Below are positions 48,494 to 57,918 of a DNA stretch of 64,000 nucleotides, one piece after another (the stretch's first letter is position 1; every line of letters begins with the position of its first letter). Location: the NCBI GenBank assembly GCA_020025675.1, contig JAHHRS010000002.1:10068-74067 (forward strand). Direction: 5' to 3'. The stretch comes from Oscillospiraceae bacterium (lineage in GTDB: Bacteria > Bacillota > Clostridia > Oscillospirales > Oscillospiraceae). Below the pieces are notes generated by a model. That model was not told the DNA's origin. It made no database searches and saw only the letters and a program-made list of their open reading frames with translations. The translations under genes were made by a program, and so were the position numbers.

Positions 48494-50626
48494 ATGAAAA
48501 ATAAATTTAAAACTATTTTAAGTCTATTACTTATTCTGGCAATGAGTCTTTCACTTGCGGCATGCGGAGGGGGAGAGCCTGAAAAAGAAGAAGCTCCGCC
48601 ACCGGAAGAGCCGATGGAGGAAACGGAGAAAAAAGAACTTTCTGCGGATAATGTCATTGAGCTTAATTATGCCGCTGATGTAATCAAAAAACCGGAAGAC
48701 ATAAAATATATTAGGAACATAACGTATTTTGAGCACACTATATATTTGTTAGGTGAGGACAAGGACGGAAACAAGCTGATTTTTTCATCTCCCATGGAAA
48801 ATGTTCAGTGGACACAGCTGAATTTCCAGATGGAACAAGTATCTGAAGAAAGCTTTTTTGAAATTAACGGATTACTGGCTGATGAAAACAGTATCTATAT
48901 GCCTTGCAACGGCTGGGATGAGGAAAACGGCGAATATTCGGTGCTGAGAGTATACGACAGGGAAAGCGGCGAGAAAAAAGAAGAGTACAAGCTTGAGGGA
49001 ATGAACGAAATGTTCCAGCCTCAGTGGCTGATGAGCGGAGACAAGCTTATAGGTATATCCTCAGGAGCTGCCAAAGTGATTAACACTGACGGAACGGCAG
49101 GTGTTTCGATAGAAGAAGGAGTATGCTTCGGAGCAAAGCTTCAGGAAAAAATTGTTCTTGGTATGGAGGGTCAGGAAAACGCACTTATGGAATTTGACCC
49201 TGAAACAGGAGAACTGAAAAAACTGTGCACAATCAAAGACGAGTTTAATTCCTACACGAATTATTCCTCATATATAAGTGAAGGGCCTGTTCTTTTGGCA
49301 GACGGAGACAGCGCAAAATCTATTGATATTGACAGCGGAGAGACAGAGGAAATTTTAAACTGGAATGATATAGGCATACCTATGAGCATGGGCGCACAGT
49401 CCGTATATGTTACGGAAGAAAATGAAATATATCTTCTGGACGGGGGTATGGGACCCAGAAATGCCTGTATATATAAAATGTATCCCCACGAAGGAGGAAC
49501 CAGAAAAGAGCTGGTTGTTTCCTCAGGTGCAGGAGTAGGGGGAATATACACATCTGATGCCATTGCTAAGTTTAACCGTGAAAACGGTGAATATGTAATT
49601 CGTGAAAAGGTGTATAAACAGGACGAGGCGGACAAAATCCTCACGGAAATTATAGCGGGAGAGGGGCCGGATGTATTCTTTATAGGCAGCACTACCGACA
49701 GAGAAAGTGCATTCACCAGAGTAAATGTGGGCAGCAATCTGTTTGAAGATCTGATGCCTTATATCGAGTCAGACCCGGATATAAAAAAAGAGGATTTCCT
49801 CCCCGGAGTTCTGGAGTCAATGACGGTGGACGGACATATTTATGCCATGCACCCTGCAATTCAGGCCATAAGTATAGTGGCTCCCAAGGAATTGGCAGAC
49901 GGACTTGAAAAATGGGATATGGACAGCCTCTTTGCTGTGAAAGAAAATCTGCCTGAGGGATGCAAACTGTTTGGCGGCAGCAAAGAAATGCTTTTGGAAT
50001 ATCTGTGTCATTATGCAAGCGTAAGGTTTGTAAACAAGAGTGAGGGTACCTGCTCTTTTGATGATCAGGAGTTTGCGGGCTGGCTTGAACTTATTAAAAA
50101 CACAGAGCCTTTTGAATACGGCGAGGATGAAAAGTATGCCATTAATTTGTGCTATGCCGGACATAATATACCGAGAATGAGCAGAGAGACTTTCGGTGAT
50201 TACGAATACTTAGGCTTCCCAAGCTCTGATGGTGGTATTAACTATCTGTTAAGTTCAGTTGGCGGTTACTCGATTATGGCAGACAGTGAAAATAAGGATG
50301 CCGCATGGGAATATATAAAAATCCTGCTTTCATATGAAATACAGGAAAAGCTTTGCGGATTCGGTTACCCGGTAATGGAGAAAAATTTTGATGAGTGTAT
50401 GAATATGGAAATGTCTTCAGAGTACGGAATGGATGTTAAGGAAGAAGACGGAGCAAAACTCAAAGCAGTTATTGCCTCTTCCACAAAGTTCGGTGAGATG
50501 AGTGCAGTGAGCGATATTATAATGGAAGAATCGCAGAAATATTTTGCAGACCAGAAACCGCTTGAGGAAACGGTTCAGATGATACAGAGCAGGGCAAGCA
50601 TTTATCTTGCCGAACAGAAGCAGTAA
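48494..50626 (+). CDS. Two-domain extracellular solute-binding lipoprotein
   Basis: A 710-residue lipoprotein: signal peptide with lipobox LAAC (Cys24), then a Pro/Glu-rich linker. Residues about 55-330 look like a repetitive beta-sheet, propeller-like module (short strand pairs such as ITYFEHTIYLLGEDKDGNKL and SVYVTEENEIYLLDGG). Residues about 345-700 are a family 1 ABC binding protein (DAIAKFNRENGEYVIREKVY, IIAGEGPDVFFIGS, SVGGYSIMADSENKDAAWEY). No permease or ATPase gene is adjacent, so it is an orphan receptor or adhesin. The beta part may bind a carbohydrate or peptide ligand. The ATG follows AAGGAAGG. Confidence 0.85.
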   Translation: MKNKFKTILSLLLILAMSLSLAACGGGEPEKEEAPPPEEPMEETEKKELSADNVIELNYAADVIKKPEDIKYIRNITYFEHTIYLLGEDKDGNKLIFSSPMENVQWTQLNFQMEQVSEESFFEINGLLADENSIYMPCNGWDEENGEYSVLRVYDRESGEKKEEYKLEGMNEMFQPQWLMSGDKLIGISSGAAKVINTDGTAGVSIEEGVCFGAKLQEKIVLGMEGQENALMEFDPETGELKKLCTIKDEFNSYTNYSSYISEGPVLLADGDSAKSIDIDSGETEEILNWNDIGIPMSMGAQSVYVTEENEIYLLDGGMGPRNACIYKMYPHEGGTRKELVVSSGAGVGGIYTSDAIAKFNRENGEYVIREKVYKQDEADKILTEIIAGEGPDVFFIGSTTDRESAFTRVNVGSNLFEDLMPYIESDPDIKKEDFLPGVLESMTVDGHIYAMHPAIQAISIVAPKELADGLEKWDMDSLFAVKENLPEGCKLFGGSKEMLLEYLCHYASVRFVNKSEGTCSFDDQEFAGWLELIKNTEPFEYGEDEKYAINLCYAGHNIPRMSRETFGDYEYLGFPSSDGGINYLLSSVGGYSIMADSENKDAAWEYIKILLSYEIQEKLCGFGYPVMEKNFDECMNMEMSSEYGMDVKEEDGAKLKAVIASSTKFGEMSAVSDIIMEESQKYFADQKPLEETVQMIQSRASIYLAEQKQ

Positions 50627-50666
50627 AAAAGACGGTTCGGTGCACAGGGCACCGAACCGTCTTTTT
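50626..50666. terminator. Bidirectional terminator
   Basis: An 18-bp stem (AAAAAGACGGTTCGGTGC and complement) with a 5-nt loop between the lipoprotein and the convergent XRE gene. Confidence 0.95.
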
Positions 50667-50671
50667 CATGC

Positions 50672-51424
50672 TTACTGGTATTTTTTACCGACAATATATA
50701 TGGGAATAAACAGCCCGCCTAAGCAGAGAAAGAGAAAAATGTAAAGCTCATAGTTAAAAAAGAAGTCAAGCCCGAAGATGCCGGCCAGAAAGCAGAGTGG
50801 GGGGTAAACTGCTGCCAGAAGGCATGACCAGATTTTTCCCGTATTCAATATGTGAGGCCAGTTTGAATTGTTGAAATACAGTCCGGGAACATTCATGCGC
50901 AGAATTCCGTCAGCCATTCCCTGAATTTTGTTTTCATCGTAAAATTTCGGCAGTCTGCTCACAGCAAATAAACAGAAATAGGCTCCGAATATTACGCTGA
51001 GAATCAGGGCGGTGGGGAGTGTGCAGGAGACAGGACCGCAAAAGTAATTTAATGCAAAGAATATTCCGCCAATCAAAACGGAAATAGGATATATTATAAT
51101 GAAAGGCCCTTTATCTTTGTATACCCTCTGCGCCTTCTTGTCCGAAAGAGAAATGGCGGCTTTCACTATGTCCTCTACCTGCTGGGCTTCCATTGGACTT
51201 TCTGTTGCTTTGCCGCAGGTTAAAAGTTCTGTTGTACTTATTCCGAATAGCTCAGACAGGGGAATGAGAAGAGCAGTATCGGGAATACTTACACCCGTTT
51301 CCCACTTGCTTACGGCTTTATCAGAAATGTACAGCTTTTCTGCTACATCTTTTTGAGTCCAGCCTTTGTTTTTTCTCAGCTGCGATATATATGCGCCCAA
51401 TTCTTTTTTGTCGATTTCATACAT
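50672..51424 (-). CDS. XRE-family regulator with C-terminal membrane domain
   Basis: A 250-residue protein. Residues 7-62 are a Cro/CI helix-turn-helix (LGAYISQLRKNKGWTQKDVA, EKLYISDKAVSKWETG). After a linker, four hydrophobic segments follow (about 105-125, 132-155, 195-218 and 222-245), so the DNA-binding domain is tethered to the membrane. This architecture is common in clostridia and its signal is rarely known. The ATG at 51424 has GAGGTG upstream. A regulatory effect on the adjacent MFS gene is possible but unproven. Confidence 0.85.
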   Translation of the reverse strand: MYEIDKKELGAYISQLRKNKGWTQKDVAEKLYISDKAVSKWETGVSIPDTALLIPLSELFGISTTELLTCGKATESPMEAQQVEDIVKAAISLSDKKAQRVYKDKGPFIIIYPISVLIGGIFFALNYFCGPVSCTLPTALILSVIFGAYFCLFAVSRLPKFYDENKIQGMADGILRMNVPGLYFNNSNWPHILNTGKIWSCLLAAVYPPLCFLAGIFGLDFFFNYELYIFLFLCLGGLFIPIYIVGKKYQ

Positions 51425-51509
51425 TGCTTTCACCTCAAAAAAATTCTACGACACAAGGGCATTTTGCGCAACCGAATGTCAGTAGAGTTGCAAATTTTTC
51501 ATAAAAAAT

Positions 51510-51543
51510 AGGGGCGATACGAAATAAATCCAATATCGCCCCT
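51510..51543 (-). terminator. Terminator after the MFS gene
   Basis: An 11-bp stem (AGGGGCGATA and complement extended by TA) with a 14-nt loop, ending in ATTTTTTAT on the minus strand. Confidence 0.85.
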
Positions 51544-51561
51544 TATGGAGATGATTATTTT

Positions 51562-52905
51562 TTAGTCGTCCATATCTTCAAAGGCATCAAGCCCCCGTTT
51601 TGCCTCAACCTTTGCATCGCCGTGCTTTACAAAAAGCATGGTTATAAAGCTCATTGCCACAAAGAATGCGGCGTAGGGGAAGAGCACCTTGTAGCCTATA
51701 TGACGCATAAGAGTACCGGCAAAGATAGGAGTTACCACTTGCGCCGCCATGGAAGCGGTATAGTAGTAGCCGGTGAACTTGCCCACATCGGAACCCTTGC
51801 ACATCTCAACAACCATGGGCAGGGAGTTGACATTAATGGCGGCCCATGCAAGACCAACCAGGGCAAAAACTAAGAACATCACAAAATTAATACTGCTGTA
51901 AACAGTGGTGAGTACAAAGCCAAGAGCAAAGCAAACAGACAGCAGTATAACACCGAACTGAATGGTCTTTTTTCTGCCGATTTTAGAGGCAATAGTGCCG
52001 ATTGGAATGTATGAAACTATGGCACCCACAGTTGCAACCATTAGGCAGGTGGAGGCACCGCCCAGACTCTGGCCCATAACTTTGCTTACATATGTGGTAA
52101 ACCAGGTGGTAACACCGTTGTAGCCGAAAAACCACAGAGCAATGGATGCAAGCAGAAATCCAAGGGAGCGCTTAACATCTTTGGGAAGAACCTCGTTGCC
52201 GGAACCGTCATCTTTGGCCAAATCCCATTCAGGGTGCTTGGCTTCAAGAGCCTTGTTCTCAGCGGCAATTTTAGGCTCTTTTACAGTAACAAAAAGGGCA
52301 CCGATAGATACAAACATAATGGAAGCAACTACCATAAAAAGCGGCTGGTAGTTTACATGGGAAAGCCCCTGAACCTTGGAGTTTGGGTACATGACAGCTG
52401 CAACAATAAGATACAGCAGACCGCCAACTGCACCCATGAGGTTAATTATGGCATTACCTTTGGAGCGAAGAGGCTTGGGGGTAAGGTCCGGCATGAGCGC
52501 AACGGCAGGAGAACGGTAAGTCCCCATGGCGAGGAGCAAAAGACCCAGAACTATAACAAAAGACACCAGTTTGAAGGCAGACGGTTCTGCGGCAAAACTG
52601 TTGTCCAGTACGGGCAAAATATTTACAAGAATAATTGCACAGCCCGTACCGAAGAGAATGAACGGCATACGTTTGCCTATTTTCGTGTCAGTACGGTCGG
52701 AGATGCTGCCGAATATAGGCAGGAGGAAGAGAGCAAGGATGTTATCGGCTGCCATTATGGCACCGGAAAACGTCTCGTTCAGATGAAATGTGTTGGTTAA
52801 AATAAGGGGAATGATATTATCGTACATCTGCCAAAAGGAACAGATGGACAAAAATGCAAGACCCACAAGAATAGTGCGTTTGTTGTTAAGCTTAAGCTCG
52901 TTCAT
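51562..52905 (-). CDS. MFS transporter (SLC45/GPH-like)
   Basis: A 447-residue permease with twelve transmembrane helices. The loop after helix 2 (GSISDRTDTKIGKRMPFILF) is the MFS A-motif, and TYRSPAVALMPDLTPKPLRS is typical of the GPH/SLC45 sugar-transport branch. The C-half repeats the fold (IGTIASKIGRKKTIQFGVIL). Substrate is probably a disaccharide or glycoside, but no hydrolase gene is adjacent. AATGGAGG precedes the ATG. A weak promoter (TTGTAT, 17 bp, TAAAAT at 52965-52937) lies upstream, diverging from the GDPD gene. Confidence 0.85.
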   Translation of the reverse strand: MNELKLNNKRTILVGLAFLSICSFWQMYDNIIPLILTNTFHLNETFSGAIMAADNILALFLLPIFGSISDRTDTKIGKRMPFILFGTGCAIILVNILPVLDNSFAAEPSAFKLVSFVIVLGLLLLAMGTYRSPAVALMPDLTPKPLRSKGNAIINLMGAVGGLLYLIVAAVMYPNSKVQGLSHVNYQPLFMVVASIMFVSIGALFVTVKEPKIAAENKALEAKHPEWDLAKDDGSGNEVLPKDVKRSLGFLLASIALWFFGYNGVTTWFTTYVSKVMGQSLGGASTCLMVATVGAIVSYIPIGTIASKIGRKKTIQFGVILLSVCFALGFVLTTVYSSINFVMFLVFALVGLAWAAINVNSLPMVVEMCKGSDVGKFTGYYYTASMAAQVVTPIFAGTLMRHIGYKVLFPYAAFFVAMSFITMLFVKHGDAKVEAKRGLDAFEDMDD

Positions 52906-52985
52906 TTATTTGCCTCCATTTTTGTGATGTAATATGATTTTACAATATATTCATAAAATATACAAGAGCCATATATAACTAAAAA

Positions 52986-53015
52986 TTGACTTGAATATAT
53001 GTAAAGTGGTAATAT
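52986..53015 (+). promoter_or_regulatory. Promoter of the GDPD gene
   Basis: TTGACT (52986-52991), an 18-bp spacer and TAATAT (53010-53015). Confidence 0.7.
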
Positions 53016-53095
53016 ATAAATGTAGGAATATATTTAAGAATGTGAATATGAAATTGCCCACAGCAATTATACTTCGCCGTAACGGAGGTATTAAA

Positions 53096-53914
53096 ATGGA
53101 AAAGAAAACAAGGAATGCATTACTTTTAGGTGCAGCTGTAGTGGCTTTGCCGCTGTTTGCTATAGCTCCGGGGCGCTCTTCCAGACGGCAGAAAGCTCCG
53201 TTTATTGGCCGAAACTTTGCCCACAGAGGTTTGCACTCCAGAGATAAATCCGTACCTGAAAACTCTTTGGAGGCCTTTCGCCTTGCCGCTGAAAACGGCT
53301 ACGGCATAGAGCTGGATGTGCAGCTCAGTCGTGACGGTCATGTAGTGGTTTTCCATGACGATACACTGGACAGAGTGTGCGGAGTCCATGGCAGAGTGGA
53401 GGAAAAAACACTGGAAGAGCTTAGAGAACTTCGTCTCTGCGGCTCTGAATACACCATTCCTCTTTTCACCGAGGTGCTTGACGTGATAAAGGGCAGAGGC
53501 CCGCTTATAGTAGAGCTTAAAACCGGTAAGCGGAACCGAGAGCTGTGCGAAAAGACTTATGCTATTCTGGAAGAATATAAGGGAGATGTATGCGTAGAGA
53601 GCTTTAACCCGTTCATAGTTGCATGGTTCAGATTTCACGCAAAAGATATGCTGAGAGGTCAGCTGGCAGCTCCTCAGGAGGAGTACAATATGCTGCCTAA
53701 AATTCAGCGCTTCCTGCTTACAAATACGCTTTTGAACTTTGTGGCAAGGCCTAACTTTATAGCTTATAAAATCGGAAGACGGCCTTTAACTGTCCGCCTC
53801 TCCGAGATGATGGGCGCCATAAAAGTGGGCTGGACCTCCCATGAACCCAGAAATGAAAAGGGAAGAGACGCAGTTATTTTTGAATTCTACAAGCCCAGAC
53901 TCAAATATAAATAA
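53096..53914 (+). CDS. Glycerophosphodiester phosphodiesterase
   Basis: Hydrolyses glycerophosphodiesters to glycerol 3-phosphate. The 272 residues begin with an N-terminal membrane anchor (ALLLGAAVVALPLFAIAP, residues 8-25). The catalytic domain has FAHRGLHSRDKSVPENSLEA near 39-58 with the first catalytic His and metal-binding Glu, GIELDVQLSRDGHVVVFHDD near 69-88 with the second His, and LIVELKTGKR. The ATG at 53096 follows ACGGAGG; a longer frame starting at 52991 has no site. It is probably anchored facing outwards, acting on phospholipid or teichoic-acid fragments. A 65-residue membrane gene follows. Confidence 0.9.
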   Translation: MEKKTRNALLLGAAVVALPLFAIAPGRSSRRQKAPFIGRNFAHRGLHSRDKSVPENSLEAFRLAAENGYGIELDVQLSRDGHVVVFHDDTLDRVCGVHGRVEEKTLEELRELRLCGSEYTIPLFTEVLDVIKGRGPLIVELKTGKRNRELCEKTYAILEEYKGDVCVESFNPFIVAWFRFHAKDMLRGQLAAPQEEYNMLPKIQRFLLTNTLLNFVARPNFIAYKIGRRPLTVRLSEMMGAIKVGWTSHEPRNEKGRDAVIFEFYKPRLKYK

Positions 53915-53928
53915 GAAAGTGTCTGCAA

Positions 53929-54126
53929 ATGAAGAAATTAAAATCAGAACTTCTGGGCCTTGTTCTTATAATTGCCGCAGTGGCCTTATATTATTTGGTG
54001 GGAGGGCCCACGGCGCTAACATTTGCCAATTTATTCCTTATACTGGGAATAATACTTATGGTTAAAGGCTTTCCTCACCCCGATAAAGAAGAGGACGGCA
54101 AAGGTGAAGAAAATAACGAGGAATAG
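53929..54126 (+). CDS. Small two-helix membrane protein
   Basis: The 65 residues hold two hydrophobic segments (LLGLVLIIAAVALYYLVGG and ANLFLILGIILMVKGF) and an acidic, polar tail (DKEEDGKGEENNEE). No family is recognised. It follows the GDPD gene by 14 bp and ends before a terminator, so the two form an operon. It may stabilise or position the GDPD at the membrane. Confidence 0.7.
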   Translation: MKKLKSELLGLVLIIAAVALYYLVGGPTALTFANLFLILGIILMVKGFPHPDKEEDGKGEENNEE

Positions 54127-54165
54127 GACCTCAGAATTAAACAGAATATTTATAAAAAAGTAATG

Positions 54166-54206
54166 AAAAACAGTCATAGAGCTTGTAAAAGCCTGTGGCT
54201 GTTTTT
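54166..54206 (+). terminator. Terminator after the GDPD operon
   Basis: A stem ACAGTCA/TGGCTGT extended by A-T pairs, with a 19-nt loop and a T-run. Confidence 0.75.
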
Positions 54207-54370
54207 GCTTTTTACCCTGCCTGCAAAATTTGTCAAATTAGGCAATAATGCTGAAAAAAAGCTGTAAATTTCAGGCAGCACATGGTATACTTCTTTCAGC
54301 AAATCTGATTTGACGGAAAAAATAATCATGAGTTTTGCTTCATACTTGAATGGAGCAAAGGAGTAGGCAT

Positions 54371-56488
54371 ATGAGTACAAAAATTAGAAATTTAAGGGAA
54401 ACAGCTCAGAGACTGAAAACAAATTACCCCCAGTATGAGAGCGTTCAGAACGGTGACAGTCTGGAGGTAAATCTGCCGCTTGGCAGAATTGAGGTAAACG
54501 GTTTTCACGTCACTACTTTCATTTTGGGAGAAATGATTGATGAAGCGGATATTAAAAACAGCGATGAGCTTTATGGGGCAATAGAAGAGTTTATCATTTT
54601 TATGCAGGAGGATGAAGAAAACTGCAATTCCGTTTATCTAAAAGCCAATAAAACCGCAACTAAAAAAATGCGTCTGATTTTATGTATAGCGGCTGCGGTG
54701 CTGCCGCTTTCTCTGCTGTTATACAGCCTGTTAGAACTTCCGGACCCGTTTATTCTTGTTTTGTGGGTTCTACCCTTACTGACTCTGATTCCCATGCGGA
54801 TTGTTTGCGGAAATGTTTTTAAGCGTGACTGGGTGTGCCCGCACTGCGGCGCAAGGCTGCCGATGAATTCAAAGAAGCTTTTGCCGTGGGCTAAAGCCGT
54901 TCCCACCTGTCCTCAATGCGGCGGTTCTCTGCTTGATGAAGAGCTGGTGCAGAAAATGAAAGAGGATTACAATTTAGCTGAGGATGAAGCTTTTAATTTG
55001 CAGCAGGAAACACCCGAGCGTGGCGGAAAGAAAACCTGCATAGTCTGCGGTATTGTGCTGCTGGCCTTTTGTTTGCTTTTCGGCGGTTCGTGGTTTTTTG
55101 CAATCGAAAGTCCCAGCCAGACAGTGTCGGTCATAAATGCTGTGACGCTTCTGGCAGTAGCTCTTATGGGCGCTGCTCTCATCTATTGCCGTGAGCCGGA
55201 AACTGAAAGCGTTAGCACTCCGAAAATTGTGGTTTGCGAGAGAAAACTGGTACAGGTTCTGGGCATTATAGTGGAAATTTTGGGCATTTTTCTTGTTTTT
55301 TCAGCTCTTGCTGTTTCTTCGGAAGGGCCTGTGACGCTGTGGATCTTAATTGTACTTAGCTTGATGGGCCTGTCCTTTGTAGTGCTTGGGGCATGGATGT
55401 GCCTTGCACGGAGAAACCGTGCTTTATACATTTACTCTTCCTCTGTTACATATGTAAGCAGTTTCGGAAGAAAGCGTCAGATTGAGTGCGCTCAGATTTC
55501 ATCGGTAAAAATCACCGCATCAGGATCCATTAAATTCCTGAATCAGGCCGGAAAGAAGCTTTTTTCCATAGATAACAATATGCTGGGCGTATACAGCGCT
55601 ATTGATTGGATAGATCAGCAGCAATTCCCTGTTAATACCACCAAAACCTTTGAAAAGCAGGTTTTGAACAGCGAAAATCAAGAGGTTCTGTCATGGAATG
55701 AGGAAGACCGCACACCTATGCACAATCATCTTAAGGCCATTCGTGCGGGTCTTGTATTGGTTATGCTGCTCCTTGCCGCAGGTGGAATCCTGCCCATAAT
55801 GCTGTATATTCTCACGGATATTAAAGTGACATACGAAATTTATCTGGCGTGCTTTTCTCCGCTGCCTATGGTTTTGTATTACCTTATCTTTGCTCCTGTG
55901 CTCACACCTGATTATCCGGAAGGCGCAACAGAAGAGTGGAAGGCAATGCATGTGAAATTTCCTGTATCACTGGAAGGCTTAATTTCTATGTTCGTTACAG
56001 CCGTTGTATATTATTTCTGGGCATCGGCAATTATGCAGGTTGCAGATAGCGGACGTTTTATACTTTTTATGATAGTGGTTGCGGCAGTGCTTATTGCGCT
56101 GTTTTATATGCGCACCCCTAAACGTCTGCGCAGCGAAGATGGGTTTGGGGTAATTATATTGAGCCTGCTTCTTGTTGCTTTTACTGTTACATACGGTCTG
56201 AATCTGGCAATTTCCAGGCCTGCGGAGCATTACCCTGCGGTTGTGGTCCAGCGGAATGAATTCAAGTCTAATGACAGCAGTGCAGGTAAAACACTGACGG
56301 TTTTACTGGATGACGGGAAAGAAATGGAGCTGAATGTGACTGAGGAAGTGTTTAATCTGGAAAATGCAGGAGTTGAATTTGTGGTTTGCCAAAAGGAAAA
56401 CTTCCTTGGAATCCGCACGGTGCGCCTGCATCTGCCGGAGGGAACAGACCTTTCCCAGCTTTTAAAACAAAACAGCGAAACACCGTGA
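54371..56488 (+). CDS. Large zinc-ribbon membrane protein with PH-like domain, unknown
   Basis: A 705-residue protein. Residues 1-95 are a cytoplasmic alpha/beta domain. Two helices follow (about 100-145), then a zinc ribbon (CPHC at 156-159 and CPQC at 180-183), more helices (222-242, 253-273, 294-314, 322-345), a PH-like beta domain (350-415, FGRKRQIECAQISSVKITAS), four further helices (458-610), and a C-terminal beta domain (YPAVVVQRNEF) recalling DUF3592-like modules. I do not recognise the whole. The ATG at 54371 has AAGGAG eight bases upstream. It starts a five-gene plus-strand run of unknowns. A related PH-like segment recurs in the 178-residue protein at 57345. Confidence 0.7.
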   Translation: MSTKIRNLRETAQRLKTNYPQYESVQNGDSLEVNLPLGRIEVNGFHVTTFILGEMIDEADIKNSDELYGAIEEFIIFMQEDEENCNSVYLKANKTATKKMRLILCIAAAVLPLSLLLYSLLELPDPFILVLWVLPLLTLIPMRIVCGNVFKRDWVCPHCGARLPMNSKKLLPWAKAVPTCPQCGGSLLDEELVQKMKEDYNLAEDEAFNLQQETPERGGKKTCIVCGIVLLAFCLLFGGSWFFAIESPSQTVSVINAVTLLAVALMGAALIYCREPETESVSTPKIVVCERKLVQVLGIIVEILGIFLVFSALAVSSEGPVTLWILIVLSLMGLSFVVLGAWMCLARRNRALYIYSSSVTYVSSFGRKRQIECAQISSVKITASGSIKFLNQAGKKLFSIDNNMLGVYSAIDWIDQQQFPVNTTKTFEKQVLNSENQEVLSWNEEDRTPMHNHLKAIRAGLVLVMLLLAAGGILPIMLYILTDIKVTYEIYLACFSPLPMVLYYLIFAPVLTPDYPEGATEEWKAMHVKFPVSLEGLISMFVTAVVYYFWASAIMQVADSGRFILFMIVVAAVLIALFYMRTPKRLRSEDGFGVIILSLLLVAFTVTYGLNLAISRPAEHYPAVVVQRNEFKSNDSSAGKTLTVLLDDGKEMELNVTEEVFNLENAGVEFVVCQKENFLGIRTVRLHLPEGTDLSQLLKQNSETP

Positions 56489-56503
56489 AGGAGGATAAGG
56501 GAA

Positions 56504-56875
56504 ATGAAAAGAGAATGGAAACAGATCATATTTATCATTGCGTTTATGATTATAGGTGTTCTGATAGGACGGATTGCGGTATCGGCTCAGATAGCACAGT
56601 TCAATGACCCAGAGATTATCCGCCTTTTTACGGAGAAGGGTATGGAGGTGCCTGAACCTTTAAGCTTTGCTCAAGGCATGACGGGCTTTGCTCTTTTGTT
56701 TTCCGGCTTTCCCACGGGAGCTATAATTTTTCGCCACTTTGCAGATAAATGGCTTAGGTCCACAGCTCCCAAAATTGTTATAGCCATTCTGACTTTGCCG
56801 ATTTATGTAACGATCGGTGCAGTCTGCTCCGTGCCTATGCTTATATACAAGCTTTATGCTGCCTGCACGAAATGA
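56504..56875 (+). CDS. Hypothetical membrane protein
   Basis: A 123-residue protein with three hydrophobic segments (IIFIIAFMIIGVLIGRIAV, MTGFALLFSGFPTGAIIF and IVIAILTLPIYVTIGAVCSV). The loop after the first (NDPEIIRLFTEKGMEVPEPL) is amphipathic. No family is recognised. AAGGAGGA precedes the ATG, 16 bp after the 705-residue gene, so it is in the same transcript. Confidence 0.7.
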   Translation: MKREWKQIIFIIAFMIIGVLIGRIAVSAQIAQFNDPEIIRLFTEKGMEVPEPLSFAQGMTGFALLFSGFPTGAIIFRHFADKWLRSTAPKIVIAILTLPIYVTIGAVCSVPMLIYKLYAACTK

Positions 56876-56893
56876 ACTTGGCGGAGGTTTATC

Positions 56894-57280
56894 ATGTTTG
56901 GATTTAAGAAAAAAGAGAAAAAACCGTTGTTAATCAGAACAAAAGATGTTTTCCAAATAATAAAGTCTGATTACGACGATGACTCAGCCTTTACCCTTAT
57001 TGAATTTATCTGCGATAATCAGCATTACCTTATGGGCTCCTGCGTTCATCCGCCTGATGCGGAGGAGAGAAAGGAAAATATAATATTTATTTTTCAGGAT
57101 AATGTATACAGAACCTTTGAGGAATTTGAGAGAATGTCATATATCGGCGATACTAAAGTTTCGGAACTGGAAAAGCCTGTGGAAATTGTCAGAGCGGGTA
57201 TTATAGGAAATGACACCTTGCTGAAAACCCCATGGGGCGATAAAAGACTGGCTGACAGGGCTGTAAATAAAGACAGCTGA
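56894..57280 (+). CDS. Hypothetical cytoplasmic protein
   Basis: A 128-residue soluble protein, predicted mixed alpha/beta. It has a basic start (MFGFKKKEKKPLLIRTKDVF), a central acidic stretch (DYDDDSAFTLIEFICDNQHY) and a helical segment around YRTFEEFERMS. No family or catalytic motif is recognised; no signal or membrane segment is present. It lies 18 bp after the previous gene in the same cluster and could be a cytosolic partner of the membrane proteins. Confidence 0.65.
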   Translation: MFGFKKKEKKPLLIRTKDVFQIIKSDYDDDSAFTLIEFICDNQHYLMGSCVHPPDAEERKENIIFIFQDNVYRTFEEFERMSYIGDTKVSELEKPVEIVRAGIIGNDTLLKTPWGDKRLADRAVNKDS

Positions 57281-57344
57281 CCTTGCCGGTACAAAAAAGT
57301 ATGTACCTTATACACGGACGGAAAATGAATAAGGAGAAGCTTAT

Positions 57345-57881
57345 ATGAAATTCTTAGGTTTATTAATTACCTCATATTTGGTAGCAGGAGTGCTGGATGT
57401 ACTGGCGAAAAAAAATCGTACCACAACCCGCTCCCTGAATAAATTTACAGCGAGAACCATAATGGATGTGGCATATATATGCGCAATGGGAGTTGCAATG
57501 TGGATAGCTTTCATTGTCTTTATACTCCTGTCAGAACCTGAGCGCCTTGACGACGGACGCTTTATGATGATTTTTGTTCCTATGACGGTTCTTTGGCTGG
57601 GGATTACCTTCTGGGGAATGCTGGCTCCCGTCAAAGGCGTGTGGGACATTGTGGTTGACGGGGATGATGTAACGGTTATTAAGGCGTTTATTTTTAAACG
57701 GCACTGGAAAATTTCAAACATTTCCTATTGCAGGGTGAAAAGGGGAGGCATGAATGTTTATGTGGAAGGACGTAGAAGAAAAGCCTTTTTCATAGATGCC
57801 ATGACCGATCACTACTCAAACTTTATAAAGAGAATGGAAAAAGAGGGAAAAGAAATCCGGTATCCGGCGGTTAAATCGTGA
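57345..57881 (+). CDS. Membrane protein with PH-like domain, unknown
   Basis: The 178 residues start with helix 1 (about 3-20), followed by two helices (40-62 and 74-95). The cytoplasmic C-terminus (100-168) is a PH-like beta domain: VWDIVVDGDDVTVIKAFIFK, then RHWKISNISYCRVKRGGMNV. The same pattern occurs in the 705-residue protein at 54371 (residues 350-415), so the two probably share a domain family. AAGGAG precedes the ATG. A 64-bp gap separates it from the previous gene. Confidence 0.7.
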   Translation: MKFLGLLITSYLVAGVLDVLAKKNRTTTRSLNKFTARTIMDVAYICAMGVAMWIAFIVFILLSEPERLDDGRFMMIFVPMTVLWLGITFWGMLAPVKGVWDIVVDGDDVTVIKAFIFKRHWKISNISYCRVKRGGMNVYVEGRRRKAFFIDAMTDHYSNFIKRMEKEGKEIRYPAVKS

Positions 57882-57918
57882 ATTTCAAAAATACGGACGA
57901 AAGAAGCACATAAAACAT

